The notes: a model not told the origin generated them from the letters alone. DNA of 64,000 nucleotides from SAR202 cluster bacterium bin22 (GCA_002238505.1 MPMM01000004.1:62001-126000), one strand, 5' to 3'; positions 44,219-52,930 are shown, counted from the stretch's first letter. Translations and numbers: made by a program.

Positions 44219-45241
44219 ATGACTCAGCCGAATTCACCTCCCGTCAGCCTGGAAACCCGCAGGTCCATAGTGTCCAGACCGGTGGGCGACGACACCGTAT
44301 TGACTCTCATTGGAGCAGGAGACAACACCCGAGGCCCCTGGCCCTTCGTCACAGGCATTCCAAATCTGAAAACCGACCTGGCCGGACCGCCGGCCCAGTA
44401 CCTTTCCGTCGCCGCCTGGGCTGCTTGAACGGTCGTAACTGTGGTAGGCGTGGCCTACCGTGGCGGCATACCCCTCGAGGATATCGGGGTTGACTTTGAA
44501 CTGGAACCCATCGAGCGCGCCGGTTCCATCGGCTTCGGTGTTCGCGAAGTCGTTACCCTTAAGGGCGACCTGACCGAAGCCCAGCGGGTTCGCCTGCAGC
44601 GGGCTTCCCGTTACTGTCCCGTGGCCCAGGCCCTGACCAAGGGTTCTATGCAGATTGAGGACGAAGTCCAGTGGCGCTCCGGGGAGGTAACGGCAATTCC
44701 CGCCTCTTCCGGCAACCTGCCGGACCTGGAGGGAACTCTGCCGGTAATCCAGCCTGGCACGGTCCACGGCAGCTACCTGCTGGATACTAAGGAATACGAC
44801 GCCGACGGCGTATTGGAACATGAGGGCGAGGCCAAGATTTACATAACCACCCGCAACCTGACCCACACCAGCCGCTGGACGGTGATGGCCGGGCACAGCT
44901 CCCCGGGGCTGATTCCCCCGCCCTTCCCGTCTGCTCATGCCGGTTGGGCCGCCTCCACCGCGACCACCCTGACCAGCTTGTTGCCCCTTGAAGATGAGCA
45001 GGACGCCCGGGACATTCAGGTGGAAGTGGGCCTGAACATGTCCGGCGGCCGCGACCTTTCCCAGACCAGCGCGGCGGAAGGCCGGATCGTCCATCGCAGC
45101 GCCGTACGCCGGGTAGTGGTGCCTGGAACTCCCCGCTCCATGCCTGTCGAGACCGTCCAGGCGGCCCTCCAGCGTGACCCCATCACCATCGCCTACCTCG
45201 AAGGCGGCATCCTCCTCGACGAGCAGGTGGTAATCGGCTAA
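44219..45241 (+). CDS. OsmC-family protein with in-frame TGA at the peroxidatic Cys (candidate selenoprotein)
   Basis: Read through TGA at 44426-44428, the frame encodes 340 residues with AAGGAG before the ATG. Codon 70 is the TGA, in PAQYLSVAAWAA-x-TVVTVV, exactly where OsmC/Ohr proteins have their reactive Cys (LGACT...). The second conserved Cys is present in ASRYCPVAQALTKG, and EVVTLKGDLTEAQR is typical of OsmC. A C-terminal second OsmC-like domain (about 165-340) has Ser-Thr-Ala at the corresponding site and is probably non-catalytic. OsmC proteins reduce organic hydroperoxides. A strong hairpin follows the TGA. A simple nonsense mutation would have to hit precisely this codon. The downstream part alone (from 44441) lacks the active-site start. 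Confidence 0.8.
44439..44463 (+). promoter_or_regulatory. Candidate SECIS hairpin after the OsmC TGA
   Basis: GGTAGGC (44443-44449) pairs perfectly with GCCTACC (44453-44459) around the loop GTG (44450-44452); four further pairs, mostly G-U, extend the stem outwards. The loop begins 21 nt after the TGA and its first base is G. Both agree with the bacterial SECIS model of SelB recognition (loop 16-37 nt after UGA, G in the first two loop bases). Confidence 0.7.
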
Positions 45242-45259
45242 AACCAAAACCAGAAACGT

Positions 45260-45322
45260 CCCATCCCCCTCGAAGGGGGAAGGTTAGAGCCTGTCCTGAG
45301 CCTGCCGAAGGAATGGGGGTGA
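45260..45322. repeat. Family 3 palindromic repeat
   Basis: Long-form unit (CCATCCCCCTCGAAGGGGG, then CCTGAGCCTGCCGAAGGAAT) between the OsmC-family and amidase genes, 18 bp after the OsmC stop. Confidence 0.8.
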
Positions 45323-45377
45323 CCCCCACCCACCCAATCAACCACATCAAACTCGACCAAAAAATGAAGGTGAAACC

Positions 45378-47684
45378 ATGAGCGCAAACCGTTTCCGGCT
45401 GGAGGAAGCAACCATCGCCGACCTGCACGCTGCCATACAGGCTGGCCAGACCGCCTGCGTGGAGATTGTCCAGGGCTACATAGATCGGGTGCGGGCTTAC
45501 AATGGCGTGCCCAGCGTTCTGGTCACCGAAGACGGCGCCCCCATTCCCGAGGCTACGGGCACGCTGAGGGGCGGCGACCCCATCCGGTTCCCCACCGAAA
45601 CGGTTCCCGCTTCTGAAATCTTTCCCGATCTGGACAAGTACCAGGGAAAGCCCCTGGAGTTCGGCCGAATGGAGTCCACCGCTTCCGATTCCACTGTCCA
45701 GCAGCAGTACGGGATGATTGTCGCCAAGCGAAAAGCCGGGCAGGTCAACGCCCTGGCCACCATCAACATTCGCGGCGAGCGGTCCGTTACCTGCAAGGGC
45801 GACTTCGACCGCCATCCCTCTCAGGGTCCGCTGCCGCCGGGCGCCCCTCCCGTCTGCGAGCACTTCCGCCAGTTCCCCGATGCCCTCGAGCGGGCTGCGG
45901 AACTCGATGCCCAGTACGGCGCCAGCCCCGACCTCGAGGCCATGCCAATGTACGGGGTCACCTTTTCCTTCAAAGACCCCTTTGACACTAAGGATATGCG
46001 CTCCACCGGCGGCGGCGACGCGGCTTACGACATCGATTTCCCCGCTCGCGACCACGTTCTGGTGGAGCAGCTTCGCAACAAGGGCGCCATCATCTTCGCC
46101 AAGGCCGTCAATACCGAATACAACGGCCGAGCCGGCGACCCGGGCGGACGCCACACCCCCGATAAAATCCTGCCCTCGGTACTGGGCTACCAGCGCAGCA
46201 GCTGGGGCGGCAATCCCTCCAACCCCTACGACACCTCCCGCTCGGCGTCCCTCGGCTCCAGCTCCGGTTCGGCCCTCTCGGTCAGCACCAACATGGTGAT
46301 GGCCAGCCTGGGCGAGGAGACCCGCGCCTCAACCCGGGGCCCCGCCAACCACAACTCGGTGGCCCTAATCCTGCCCCACAAGGCCATGCTGGGCTTTGAC
46401 GGCGGCGCCATCGGCGCTGACATTTACTGCGACCGCAGTGGCATTCACTGCCGCGCCATCCAGGACTGCGCCCGGGTATTGGACGCCCTGAAAGACCCGG
46501 AGGAGGGCTACTACGACCCCCGCGACCCCTTCACCACCGTGCCCCGTTCCTCCGTGCTGCCCTCCTATGCCGTTCACGCTCGCGCCCCCGGCGAGGCCGG
46601 CTCCCTCCGGGGTGTGCGTCTTGGCATCATCCGCGAGTCCATGGCCTACCCGGCCGGGTCTCTTACCGAAAAGCCCATAGTTGACGCGGTCAACCAGGAA
46701 ATCAAGGCTGTTCTGCGCGACCACCTGGGCGCCACCCTTCTCGAATCGGCCGATCGCAATTTCCCGGCCGACCCGGAAATCGAGCCCATGAAGGTGGACT
46801 TCCGCCGGGCCATCGCCGCCCTGCTCCCCGTGTTCATGCCCGACATCCTCTATCGCCTGGGTCCCGACGGCCAGCCCGTATTCAAGGAGTTCGCCGACAC
46901 CATCGTACCCACCGAGTTCGCCCCCGGCGTCTTCTTCGGTTCCGGCGAAATGCAGCCCGTGGACTATTTCGTGGAACTGGCCGATGGTCTCATCGAACCT
47001 CCATCAAACCTCGACCTGGCCACCATCCAGGACCAGATCCTGGCCATGTCCTTCCGCTACCACATTAGGCAGTACCTGTCCCGCCGCTCCGCCGACTGGC
47101 GCGCCCTGGGTTATTCGGAAACCCTGGTGGACTGGCCCACCCTCAATGCCCGCTCCAAGTACTGGGGCGACGACCAGCGCGCCGCCTTCAAGAACTGGGA
47201 AGAGGTCACCGACCTTCGGAATCCCCTTGGCGGCCGTCAGGGTGTTGACGAGCGCATAATGCTGCGGGAATTCCTGCGGCGCGTGGACATGATGGTAATT
47301 CTGGAAAACAAGCTCGACGCCCTGGTTCGGCTCCACACCCCCTATCCCCCGGCCCTCATCGGCGGCGCCAACCAGAGCAGCGGCGGCAACAACATCCGTC
47401 AGGAATCCACCAACGGCCCCAACGCCGGCCTCACCGAGGTGCTGATTCCCGCCGGCTACGTTCAGACCGCCTACGACCCCGTCTTCCGCCTGTCGGATGA
47501 CGGGATGAGTTACGTGTCGGCGCCATCCGGTGTGCCCACCGCCCTGGATGCGCCCGGGCTGCCCTTCTCCCTCGTTTTCCGCACCGAACCGGGCAAGGAA
47601 GACATCCTGCTGAACGTCGCGTCATCCTACGAGGCGGCCTCCCACCGGAGGGTAATGCCCCCCGACTTCGGCCCCCTCACCTAA
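45378..47684 (+). CDS. Amidase-signature family protein, long form
   Basis: 768 residues. The amidase-signature core spans about 185-340: Lys199 in GVTFSFKD, GSSSGS at 293-298 (cis-Ser), and the nucleophile Ser318 in LGEETRASTRGPA. The usual GTDTGGS segment is altered to GEETRAS, while the Ser-Ser-Lys triad is kept. Around 130 extra residues precede the core and the C-terminal part is long (alignable family features include YPPALIGGANQSSGG and LIPAGY near the end). Relatives hydrolyse amide bonds; many of this long type are fungal/bacterial amidases of unknown substrate. It lies 137 bp after the OsmC-family gene, with a family 3 repeat between them. Confidence 0.85.
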   Translation: MSANRFRLEEATIADLHAAIQAGQTACVEIVQGYIDRVRAYNGVPSVLVTEDGAPIPEATGTLRGGDPIRFPTETVPASEIFPDLDKYQGKPLEFGRMESTASDSTVQQQYGMIVAKRKAGQVNALATINIRGERSVTCKGDFDRHPSQGPLPPGAPPVCEHFRQFPDALERAAELDAQYGASPDLEAMPMYGVTFSFKDPFDTKDMRSTGGGDAAYDIDFPARDHVLVEQLRNKGAIIFAKAVNTEYNGRAGDPGGRHTPDKILPSVLGYQRSSWGGNPSNPYDTSRSASLGSSSGSALSVSTNMVMASLGEETRASTRGPANHNSVALILPHKAMLGFDGGAIGADIYCDRSGIHCRAIQDCARVLDALKDPEEGYYDPRDPFTTVPRSSVLPSYAVHARAPGEAGSLRGVRLGIIRESMAYPAGSLTEKPIVDAVNQEIKAVLRDHLGATLLESADRNFPADPEIEPMKVDFRRAIAALLPVFMPDILYRLGPDGQPVFKEFADTIVPTEFAPGVFFGSGEMQPVDYFVELADGLIEPPSNLDLATIQDQILAMSFRYHIRQYLSRRSADWRALGYSETLVDWPTLNARSKYWGDDQRAAFKNWEEVTDLRNPLGGRQGVDERIMLREFLRRVDMMVILENKLDALVRLHTPYPPALIGGANQSSGGNNIRQESTNGPNAGLTEVLIPAGYVQTAYDPVFRLSDDGMSYVSAPSGVPTALDAPGLPFSLVFRTEPGKEDILLNVASSYEAASHRRVMPPDFGPLT

Positions 47685-47694
47685 AACCCAAGAA

Positions 47695-47970
47695 CCCCTT
47701 CCCCCTCGAAGGGGGAAGGTTAGAGCCTGTCCTGAGCCTGCCGAAGGAATGGGAGTGAGGCTTTCCCCAAAAGTCCCATCCCCCTCGAAGGGGGAAAGCT
47801 AGGGTGGGGGTGAAGTCCCTCCCAAAGTCCCATCCCCCTCGAAGGGGGAAGGTTAGAGCCTGTCCTGAGCCTGCCGAAGGAATGGGGGTGAGGCCCTCCC
47901 CAAAAGTCCCTTCCCCCTCGAAGGGGGAAGGTTAGAGCCTGTCCTGAGCCTGCCGAAGGAATGGGGGTGA
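47695..47970. repeat. Cluster of four family 3 palindromic repeats
   Basis: Four head-to-tail units begin near 47695, 47774, 47829 and 47908. Each starts with CCCCTCGAAGGGGG, and all but the second contain CCTGTCCTGAGCCTGCCGAA before GGAATGGGGGTGA. Spacers of 10-20 bp differ. This is the densest cluster of the family and sits between the amidase gene and the promoter of the ABC lipoprotein. Confidence 0.9.
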
Positions 47971-48074
47971 AGCCCCAACCAGTCTCAACCCATCCCCCAC
48001 CCAGGCATTTAAAGAAAACATCCGTCAAATTTCTGGCCTTCTTCAAACTACGCAATAAACAGGTTAACAAATTA

Positions 48075-48104
48075 TTGACATTCTTTACTGGGGTGTCATA
48101 TAGT
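48075..48104 (+). promoter_or_regulatory. Sigma-70-type promoter of the ABC lipoprotein gene
   Basis: A consensus -35 box TTGACA (48075-48080) and -10 box TATAGT (48099-48104) with 18-bp spacing in an AT-rich tract. The start codon at 48231 is about 120 bp downstream, giving a long leader. Confidence 0.85.
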
Positions 48105-48230
48105 TCGACAAATTGTCAGACTTGGGCTGGCCATATCTCTATTTGGGGTAAATAGAGAAGCCGGAGCCGGTTTGTCTACAGCTACACAGTTCTATCCAAT
48201 GTGATACTTACAGGAGGGAAAAGAGGAATA

Positions 48231-50327
48231 ATGGCTTATCACTGGTTAACCAAACCCAGGCTATGGCTCTATTGCTCGCTGAGCATGTTGCTGGCATTAA
48301 TGATTGCTTGCGGCGCGGCCGAAGAGAGTCCTGCCGAGACCGGCAGTACCACCACCGAGTCAGCCTCAGAGCAAGCCGCGACTGAACAAATGCAGGAACC
48401 CGCCGGTCCGCCGCCGGCCGCTCAGCGTCAGCCCAGTACCGGCATGGAAGGCGGCTCGAGCGGTTCCACTTCTGGCACCGACAGCATGGAGCAGGCCGCT
48501 GAGGCGGCCCCTGCGCCCACCGCCGTACCCCAGGCTATGGAGGAAGAGTCCATGGTAGATGCCAGGCAGGTAGATCGCCTGGAGTTCGCCATCACTTCCG
48601 CCAACAACGAAACCAATCGCCCCTGGGCGGGCAGCCGCCAGGCTTACGTTCAGTATGACCCCACGCTGGACTACGCCATCGGCATTCACCCCACTACCAG
48701 CGAATACGTACCGGAACTGGCCCACAAGTGGGAAGCCAGTGACGACCTCTCCGAGTGGACTTTCTGGCTCCGCGAGGGCATCGAGTTCCACAACGGCTGG
48801 GGTGAACTCACTGCCGACGACTTCGTGCACACTGCTCAGATCCTTACCCGCCCCGACACCCGTCTGGGCACTTGGCGCTACTTCGTAGGCGGCCGCAATG
48901 AGGACGGTACTCCCCTCGCCGGTCCCGACAAGTACTTCACCAAGATTGACGACTACACCTTCAAGATGACCTTCCATGGTAGGGATGGAACTCCGGCGAC
49001 CACCTTTGACGCCGAGTTCGTAATGAGCAATGCCTCCTCCGAGATGGGTCCCTGGAGCAAGAACTTCTGGGAGTCCGCTGGTGGCGAAGGCGACCTCTAT
49101 TTCTGTGGTGAAGACGACGCAGCCTGCCTGGCCAATCTGGAAGCCAGGGAATCGCTGCTGGACGAGCATGGCCTGCAGGGCACTGGTTCCTACCAGTACC
49201 TGGAGCGGGAACCCGCCCAGGCCTTCATCATGGAAAAGACCCCTGGTACCCACTGGACCCACAATGTTGACCTGCCCGAAGGCGTTCTGCCCGATTCTCC
49301 TGACTTCCAGGAAATCCGGCTCTACTGGGTAACTGAAGACGCCAGCCGCTACGCCGCCCTTCTGGCCGGCGAAGCTCACTTGGCCGACCTCCCTCTGGAC
49401 CTTCAGAAGGACGCTGCCGAGAACGGCATGAAGCTGTTCCGCTCCCAGTTTACCGCCAACAACTTCTTCGTGTTCTTTGGTGGCATGTACCTGAGCGACG
49501 ATGAGCGGGACCTTGCCGCTTATGACCCCTCGGTACCTTGGGCCGAGACTCCCTGGGCTGGCCAGGAACCGCCTCAGGACCGCAATTCACCCCTGTTCCA
49601 GAACAACGGCTGGAAAGTCCGCCGCGCCATGAATAAGGCCATCAACCGGGAAGAACTCCTGGACGTCCTTTACAAGGGCATCGGCGAACTCATGTATGTC
49701 GGTTACTTCCACCCCAGCCACTACGGTTGGGACGAGACCTGGCCTGACCGCTACGAGACCGAGTACAAGTACAACCCGGATGAAGCCGAGCAGTTGCTGG
49801 CCGAGGCCGGTTATGGTCCTGACAACCCGGTCAAGGTAACCGTGCAGTCCTACGTCTCCCCGGGTGAGGCCGAACTGCCCCAGGCGATGGAAGCCATCGC
49901 TACTTACTGGCAGAACGTAGGTATCGAGGTTGAAATTGAGGACCTCAGCGCCTCCCAGGTTCGGGAACGCTACCGTGCCCGTGAGATGCAGAACCGGGTC
50001 TGGCCCAACATTATCATCTACTTCCCGCTGGAATACGGTAACCTTACCGGTTTCACCAGCACCTTTGGCTCCAGCAACCACTACCAGGACAACTGGGTCA
50101 ACAAGATATCTGCCGACTGGCGCAACGCCACCGACTTCGACGAGCGGGATCGCATTGCTCGCGAGTGGGGCAACTGGGCCTTCGACAACTACCTGACCAT
50201 GCCTCTGTTCTGGTTCCCCCACACCGTCGTGGGTGACCCCTCGGTCGTGGAAAGCTGGGTCTACCCCGGCAGCACCGTGCCTCGTAACGGTCACATGCAC
50301 GCTGTTCGGGCTGCCTACAAGGGATAG
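48231..50327 (+). CDS. Peptide/nickel-type ABC transporter substrate-binding lipoprotein (SBP family 5)
   Basis: 698 residues. A hydrophobic signal peptide LWLYCSLSMLLALMIACG ends in a lipobox-like LMIAC, so the mature protein is anchored by Cys. A Ser/Thr/Pro/Glu/Gln-rich linker (residues 30-115) tethers the binding domain. The domain shows the family 5 pattern: VPELAHKWEASDDLSEWTFWLREGIEFHNG and ELTADDFVHTAQI, then VRRAMNKAINREELLDVLY and EYKYNPDEAEQLLAEAGY. AGGAGGG lies upstream of the ATG at 48231. The likely permeases are the pair at 52952-54860. Substrate: peptides or similar, not readable. Confidence 0.93.
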   Translation: MAYHWLTKPRLWLYCSLSMLLALMIACGAAEESPAETGSTTTESASEQAATEQMQEPAGPPPAAQRQPSTGMEGGSSGSTSGTDSMEQAAEAAPAPTAVPQAMEEESMVDARQVDRLEFAITSANNETNRPWAGSRQAYVQYDPTLDYAIGIHPTTSEYVPELAHKWEASDDLSEWTFWLREGIEFHNGWGELTADDFVHTAQILTRPDTRLGTWRYFVGGRNEDGTPLAGPDKYFTKIDDYTFKMTFHGRDGTPATTFDAEFVMSNASSEMGPWSKNFWESAGGEGDLYFCGEDDAACLANLEARESLLDEHGLQGTGSYQYLEREPAQAFIMEKTPGTHWTHNVDLPEGVLPDSPDFQEIRLYWVTEDASRYAALLAGEAHLADLPLDLQKDAAENGMKLFRSQFTANNFFVFFGGMYLSDDERDLAAYDPSVPWAETPWAGQEPPQDRNSPLFQNNGWKVRRAMNKAINREELLDVLYKGIGELMYVGYFHPSHYGWDETWPDRYETEYKYNPDEAEQLLAEAGYGPDNPVKVTVQSYVSPGEAELPQAMEAIATYWQNVGIEVEIEDLSASQVRERYRAREMQNRVWPNIIIYFPLEYGNLTGFTSTFGSSNHYQDNWVNKISADWRNATDFDERDRIAREWGNWAFDNYLTMPLFWFPHTVVGDPSVVESWVYPGSTVPRNGHMHAVRAAYKG

Positions 50328-50360
50328 CCTCCGGTTAACCTGAACCTTTGGTTCAATAGC

Positions 50361-50398
50361 AGGCAGGCCGTTTTCAATACGGCCTGCCTTTCTTTATA
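50361..50398 (+). terminator. Rho-independent terminator after the ABC lipoprotein gene
   Basis: AGGCAGGCCGT (50361-50371) pairs with ACGGCCTGCCT (50379-50389), 11 bp and a 7-nt loop, followed by TTCTTTAT. It is 33 bp after the stop. Confidence 0.88.
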
Positions 50399-50445
50399 AT
50401 TCCCAATTACTTCTCACCAATTTGACCGGCAAGGGAGTCGAAATA

Positions 50446-51504
50446 ATGAGCATGCAACAGTCGCAGTCCGGGAACGGGGATTCCCTTGAATTTGGCCTGT
50501 TCGACTGGATTGAATGGGAGAGGCAGCCCCACAACAAGATCTACGAAGAACGTCTCAAGCTGCTGGAGTACGCGGACAAGAACGGTTTCTACTGCTATCA
50601 CCTGGCCGAGCACCACGTCACCCCCTTGAGCCTCGCGCCATCACCCGGGGTGTTCCTGGCCGCCGCCGCCCAGCGCACCACAAACATCCGTTTGGGCCCC
50701 CTGGTGTACCTGCTGCCCTTCTACAGCCCTCTGCGCCTGCTGCACGAAGTGTGCATGCTGGACAACTTGAGCAACGGACGCCTGGACCTGGGCGTGGGCC
50801 GGGGCATCGTTCCCATGGAGGCCGCTCATTACGATGTGGACTTTGACGAAGGCCGGGAAATGTTCCAGGAAGCCCTGGACGTTCTGATCATGGGTATGTC
50901 CCAGCAGACCCTCAACTACGTCGGCAAGCATTACCAGTACGAAGACATCCAGGTCTGGTCCGAGCCACAGCAGCGGCCCTACCCGCCCCTCTGGTACGCC
51001 ACCAACAACAAGGACACCGTGCCCTGGATTGCCCAGCACGGCTTCAACACCAGCACCGTGTTCGACGCGGCCACCGACGTCAAGGAACACTTCGACCTTT
51101 ACCGCAAGGTCTGGCAGGATCACAAGGCCGACGACGACCGGCTGAACGCCCACGTCCCGGAACCCAAGCTCGGCCTTACCCGCCACGTTTACATCGCTCC
51201 CACCGACGCCGAGGCCCTCAAGGAATGTCGCGCCGCCTTCGACACCTGGTTCTTTAATATCAACTTCCTGTGGGACAAGCACGATGTACCCCTGCCCGCC
51301 GCCATCAATTTCGACGACTGGGTTGAGAAGGAAGTAATGCTGGTGGGTTCCCCCGCCACCGTCCGCGAGCAGGTAGGCCGGACGGTCGAAGAGAGCAGCA
51401 TCAACTACCTCAACTCCATCTTCGCCTGGGGCGACCTGTCCCATGAGCAGGTTATGCGGTCCGTCGGCCTGTTCGTTGAAGAAGTGATGCCCGCCTTGCG
51501 CTAA
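50446..51504 (+). CDS. LLM-class flavin-dependent oxidoreductase (6)
   Basis: 352 residues. LEFGLFDWIEWERQP, KNGFYCYHLAEHHVTPLSLAPSPGVFLAAAAQRT, RLGPLVYLLPFYSPLRLLHEVCMLDNLSNGRLDLGVGRGIVP are classic alkanal monooxygenase-like sequences. It is transcribed separately from the upstream lipoprotein gene by the terminator between them. AAGGGAG precedes the ATG at 50446. Confidence 0.92.
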   Translation: MSMQQSQSGNGDSLEFGLFDWIEWERQPHNKIYEERLKLLEYADKNGFYCYHLAEHHVTPLSLAPSPGVFLAAAAQRTTNIRLGPLVYLLPFYSPLRLLHEVCMLDNLSNGRLDLGVGRGIVPMEAAHYDVDFDEGREMFQEALDVLIMGMSQQTLNYVGKHYQYEDIQVWSEPQQRPYPPLWYATNNKDTVPWIAQHGFNTSTVFDAATDVKEHFDLYRKVWQDHKADDDRLNAHVPEPKLGLTRHVYIAPTDAEALKECRAAFDTWFFNINFLWDKHDVPLPAAINFDDWVEKEVMLVGSPATVREQVGRTVEESSINYLNSIFAWGDLSHEQVMRSVGLFVEEVMPALR

Positions 51505-51528
51505 TTCGGAATACCAGCTAACGTGTAA

Positions 51529-51565
51529 AGACGCGGGGTTCCACCGGAAATCTCCGCGTCTGTTT
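51529..51565 (+). terminator. Terminator after LLM gene 6
   Basis: AGACGCGG (51529-51536) pairs with CCGCGTCT (51554-51561); a longer loop and GTTTA follow. It is 24 bp after the stop. The T-run is short, so efficiency is uncertain. Confidence 0.65.
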
Positions 51566-51730
51566 ATGTGGCCATTGGCCGCAGATGGAGTTCGGACCCG
51601 CTTCCAGGGTCAGCCTTCCCCTCTTGGGAGATGGCCATGGCTGGGAGAGTGCCGGACACGGCGGTTCTGGCTTCCGCCACTGCCACCGACCTGAACCACA
51701 GACCTAAAGCAAGCACAAAAGGTAAATGAC

Positions 51731-52243
51731 TTGAGCGCACCAATGGAAGCCTCGGCACCTCGTATCACTGCCCTGCCTGTCGCTATGCTCGTTTGCTGTG
51801 TCAGCGTTGCGCTGGCCATAATAGGCGCCCTGGGTCCCTGGGCGCGCGTTCCTACTTACGAAGCCAGCTATGGCGGCGCCACCACCGGCGAAGGCGTGTT
51901 CTGGGTCATGGGCCCCGAAGCGCCGGGCATGGTTCCCTTCGTTGGCGATGGCGCCGTAATTCTGGTGATGGCTGCAATTTCTGCCGCCCTCATTCTGTGG
52001 CGCTTGATCTGGCCTCCCAAGTCCAGCGGTTTCATCCTTTCCGCCATCCTTTGCCTGCTGTTGCTGTCGGCAGTTATCGCCACCATAAACTGGGCCTATC
52101 CCGGTTACATCCCCCAGGCCGACTCCCGCACCTATTTCAAGAGCAATGTCGAAGTCAGCTGGGGACTAATCGTCCTGTGCATCGGCATCTGGCCCGGGGT
52201 GATTGCAGCCGCCTACCAGCTCTGGTACGACGAACTGCGCTGA
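51731..52243 (+). CDS. Small four-helix membrane protein of unknown function
   Basis: 170 residues with four predicted membrane segments: LPVAMLVCCVSVALAIIGAL (about 15-36), GAVILVMAAISAALILWRLIW (73-94), GFILSAILCLLLLSAVIATI (99-119) and VSWGLIVLCIGIWPGVIAAAYQ (143-164). An outside loop of about 35 residues with GPEAPGMVPFVGDG separates helices 1 and 2. No family is recognised. The start is either TTG 51731 or ATG 51743. Confidence 0.7.
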   Translation: MSAPMEASAPRITALPVAMLVCCVSVALAIIGALGPWARVPTYEASYGGATTGEGVFWVMGPEAPGMVPFVGDGAVILVMAAISAALILWRLIWPPKSSGFILSAILCLLLLSAVIATINWAYPGYIPQADSRTYFKSNVEVSWGLIVLCIGIWPGVIAAAYQLWYDELR

Positions 52244-52410
52244 ACTCCTGCCCGTCCTTCATCCATGGACGGATGAAGGACGCAGTGGACGCGAAGCCAG
52301 TAAGCCACTTAAAACCTGCATTCCCTTCCTCCCCACAAGGCCACCCGCCGCCGGCTCCACCAACCCCCGCAAACCCTGCCATGCCACTCTGCAGGGCGAA
52401 CAGGGTCGTT

Positions 52411-52504
52411 CGATTATCTTGGTAGAGCCTCTTCCACCGTTCGCCCTGAGCCCGTCGAAGGGCTGCCCGGAATGGTTCTCCAAGCTCACCACGAACGGAC
52501 TTGT
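52411..52504. repeat. Family 4 repeat, copy 1
   Basis: CGATTATCTTGGTAGAGCCT to CACGAACGGACTTG, essentially identical over about 93 bp to the copy at 52596. It is followed at 52507-52535 by the palindrome GTAGGGGCAGAC / GTCTGCCCTTG. The core CCTGAGCCCGTCGAAGGGC is shared with families 3 and the 21-bp array. Confidence 0.88.
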
Positions 52505-52590
52505 GGAGGTAGGGGCAGACCTGTGTGTCTGCCCTTGTCTCACAAATGAAACCACCTGAATAGGAACCGTGCTGCCGCCGCCCGTCAGGG

Positions 52591-52712
52591 TCTGTCGATT
52601 ATCTTGGTAGAGCCTCTTCCACCGTTCGCCCTGAGCCCGTCGAAGGGCTGCCCGGAATGGTTCTCCAAGCTCACCACGAACGGACTTGAGGAGTTGCCAC
52701 CGACAATCGAAA
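52591..52712. repeat. Family 4 repeat, copy 2 (full length)
   Basis: 122 bp from TCTGTCGATTATC to CACCGACAATCGAAAGA; the ends are imperfect inverted repeats (TCTGTCGATT against TCTTTCGATT on the other strand). A diverged third copy lies at 55323. Confidence 0.85.
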
Positions 52713-52798
52713 GAACCCTGGCAGGGCGAACAACCCCCTTGTCCGCCACCTGGCAACCCTGCCCTTAACCCTCCGGGTTCTTGTTCTCGCCATTCTTG

Positions 52799-52870
52799 CG
52801 GGTGTCGTCAAAAGACGAAACTCGTCTTTCCGGCGCAAGCCGGAATCCAGCGCCTCTCCCCCATACCCTC
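52799..52870. repeat. Truncated family 1 repeat, copy 5
   Basis: Begins GGGTGTCGTCAAAAGACG and includes TTTCCGGCGCAAGCCGGAA; the right half is absent. The rest of the 52244-52951 gap is filled by family 4 repeats. Confidence 0.65.
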
Positions 52871-52893
52871 TGAACCCATACGCGTCCCAACCA

Positions 52894-52930
52894 CAAAAAA
52901 AGGCCCCGGGACTCAACGCCCAGGGGCCTT
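52894..52930 (-). terminator. Rho-independent terminator of the permease operon
   Basis: On the minus strand AAGGCCCC and GGGGCCTT (8 bp) flank a 15-nt loop, then TTTTTTT. It lies 22 bp after the stop of the permease gene at 52952. Confidence 0.88.

Noticed and set aside
44441-45241. Separate shorter gene starting after the TGA in the OsmC region
   Set aside because: It would lack the start of the OsmC active-site helix and has no ribosome site, whereas the upstream part has AAGGAG, a promoter and family-like sequence in the same frame.
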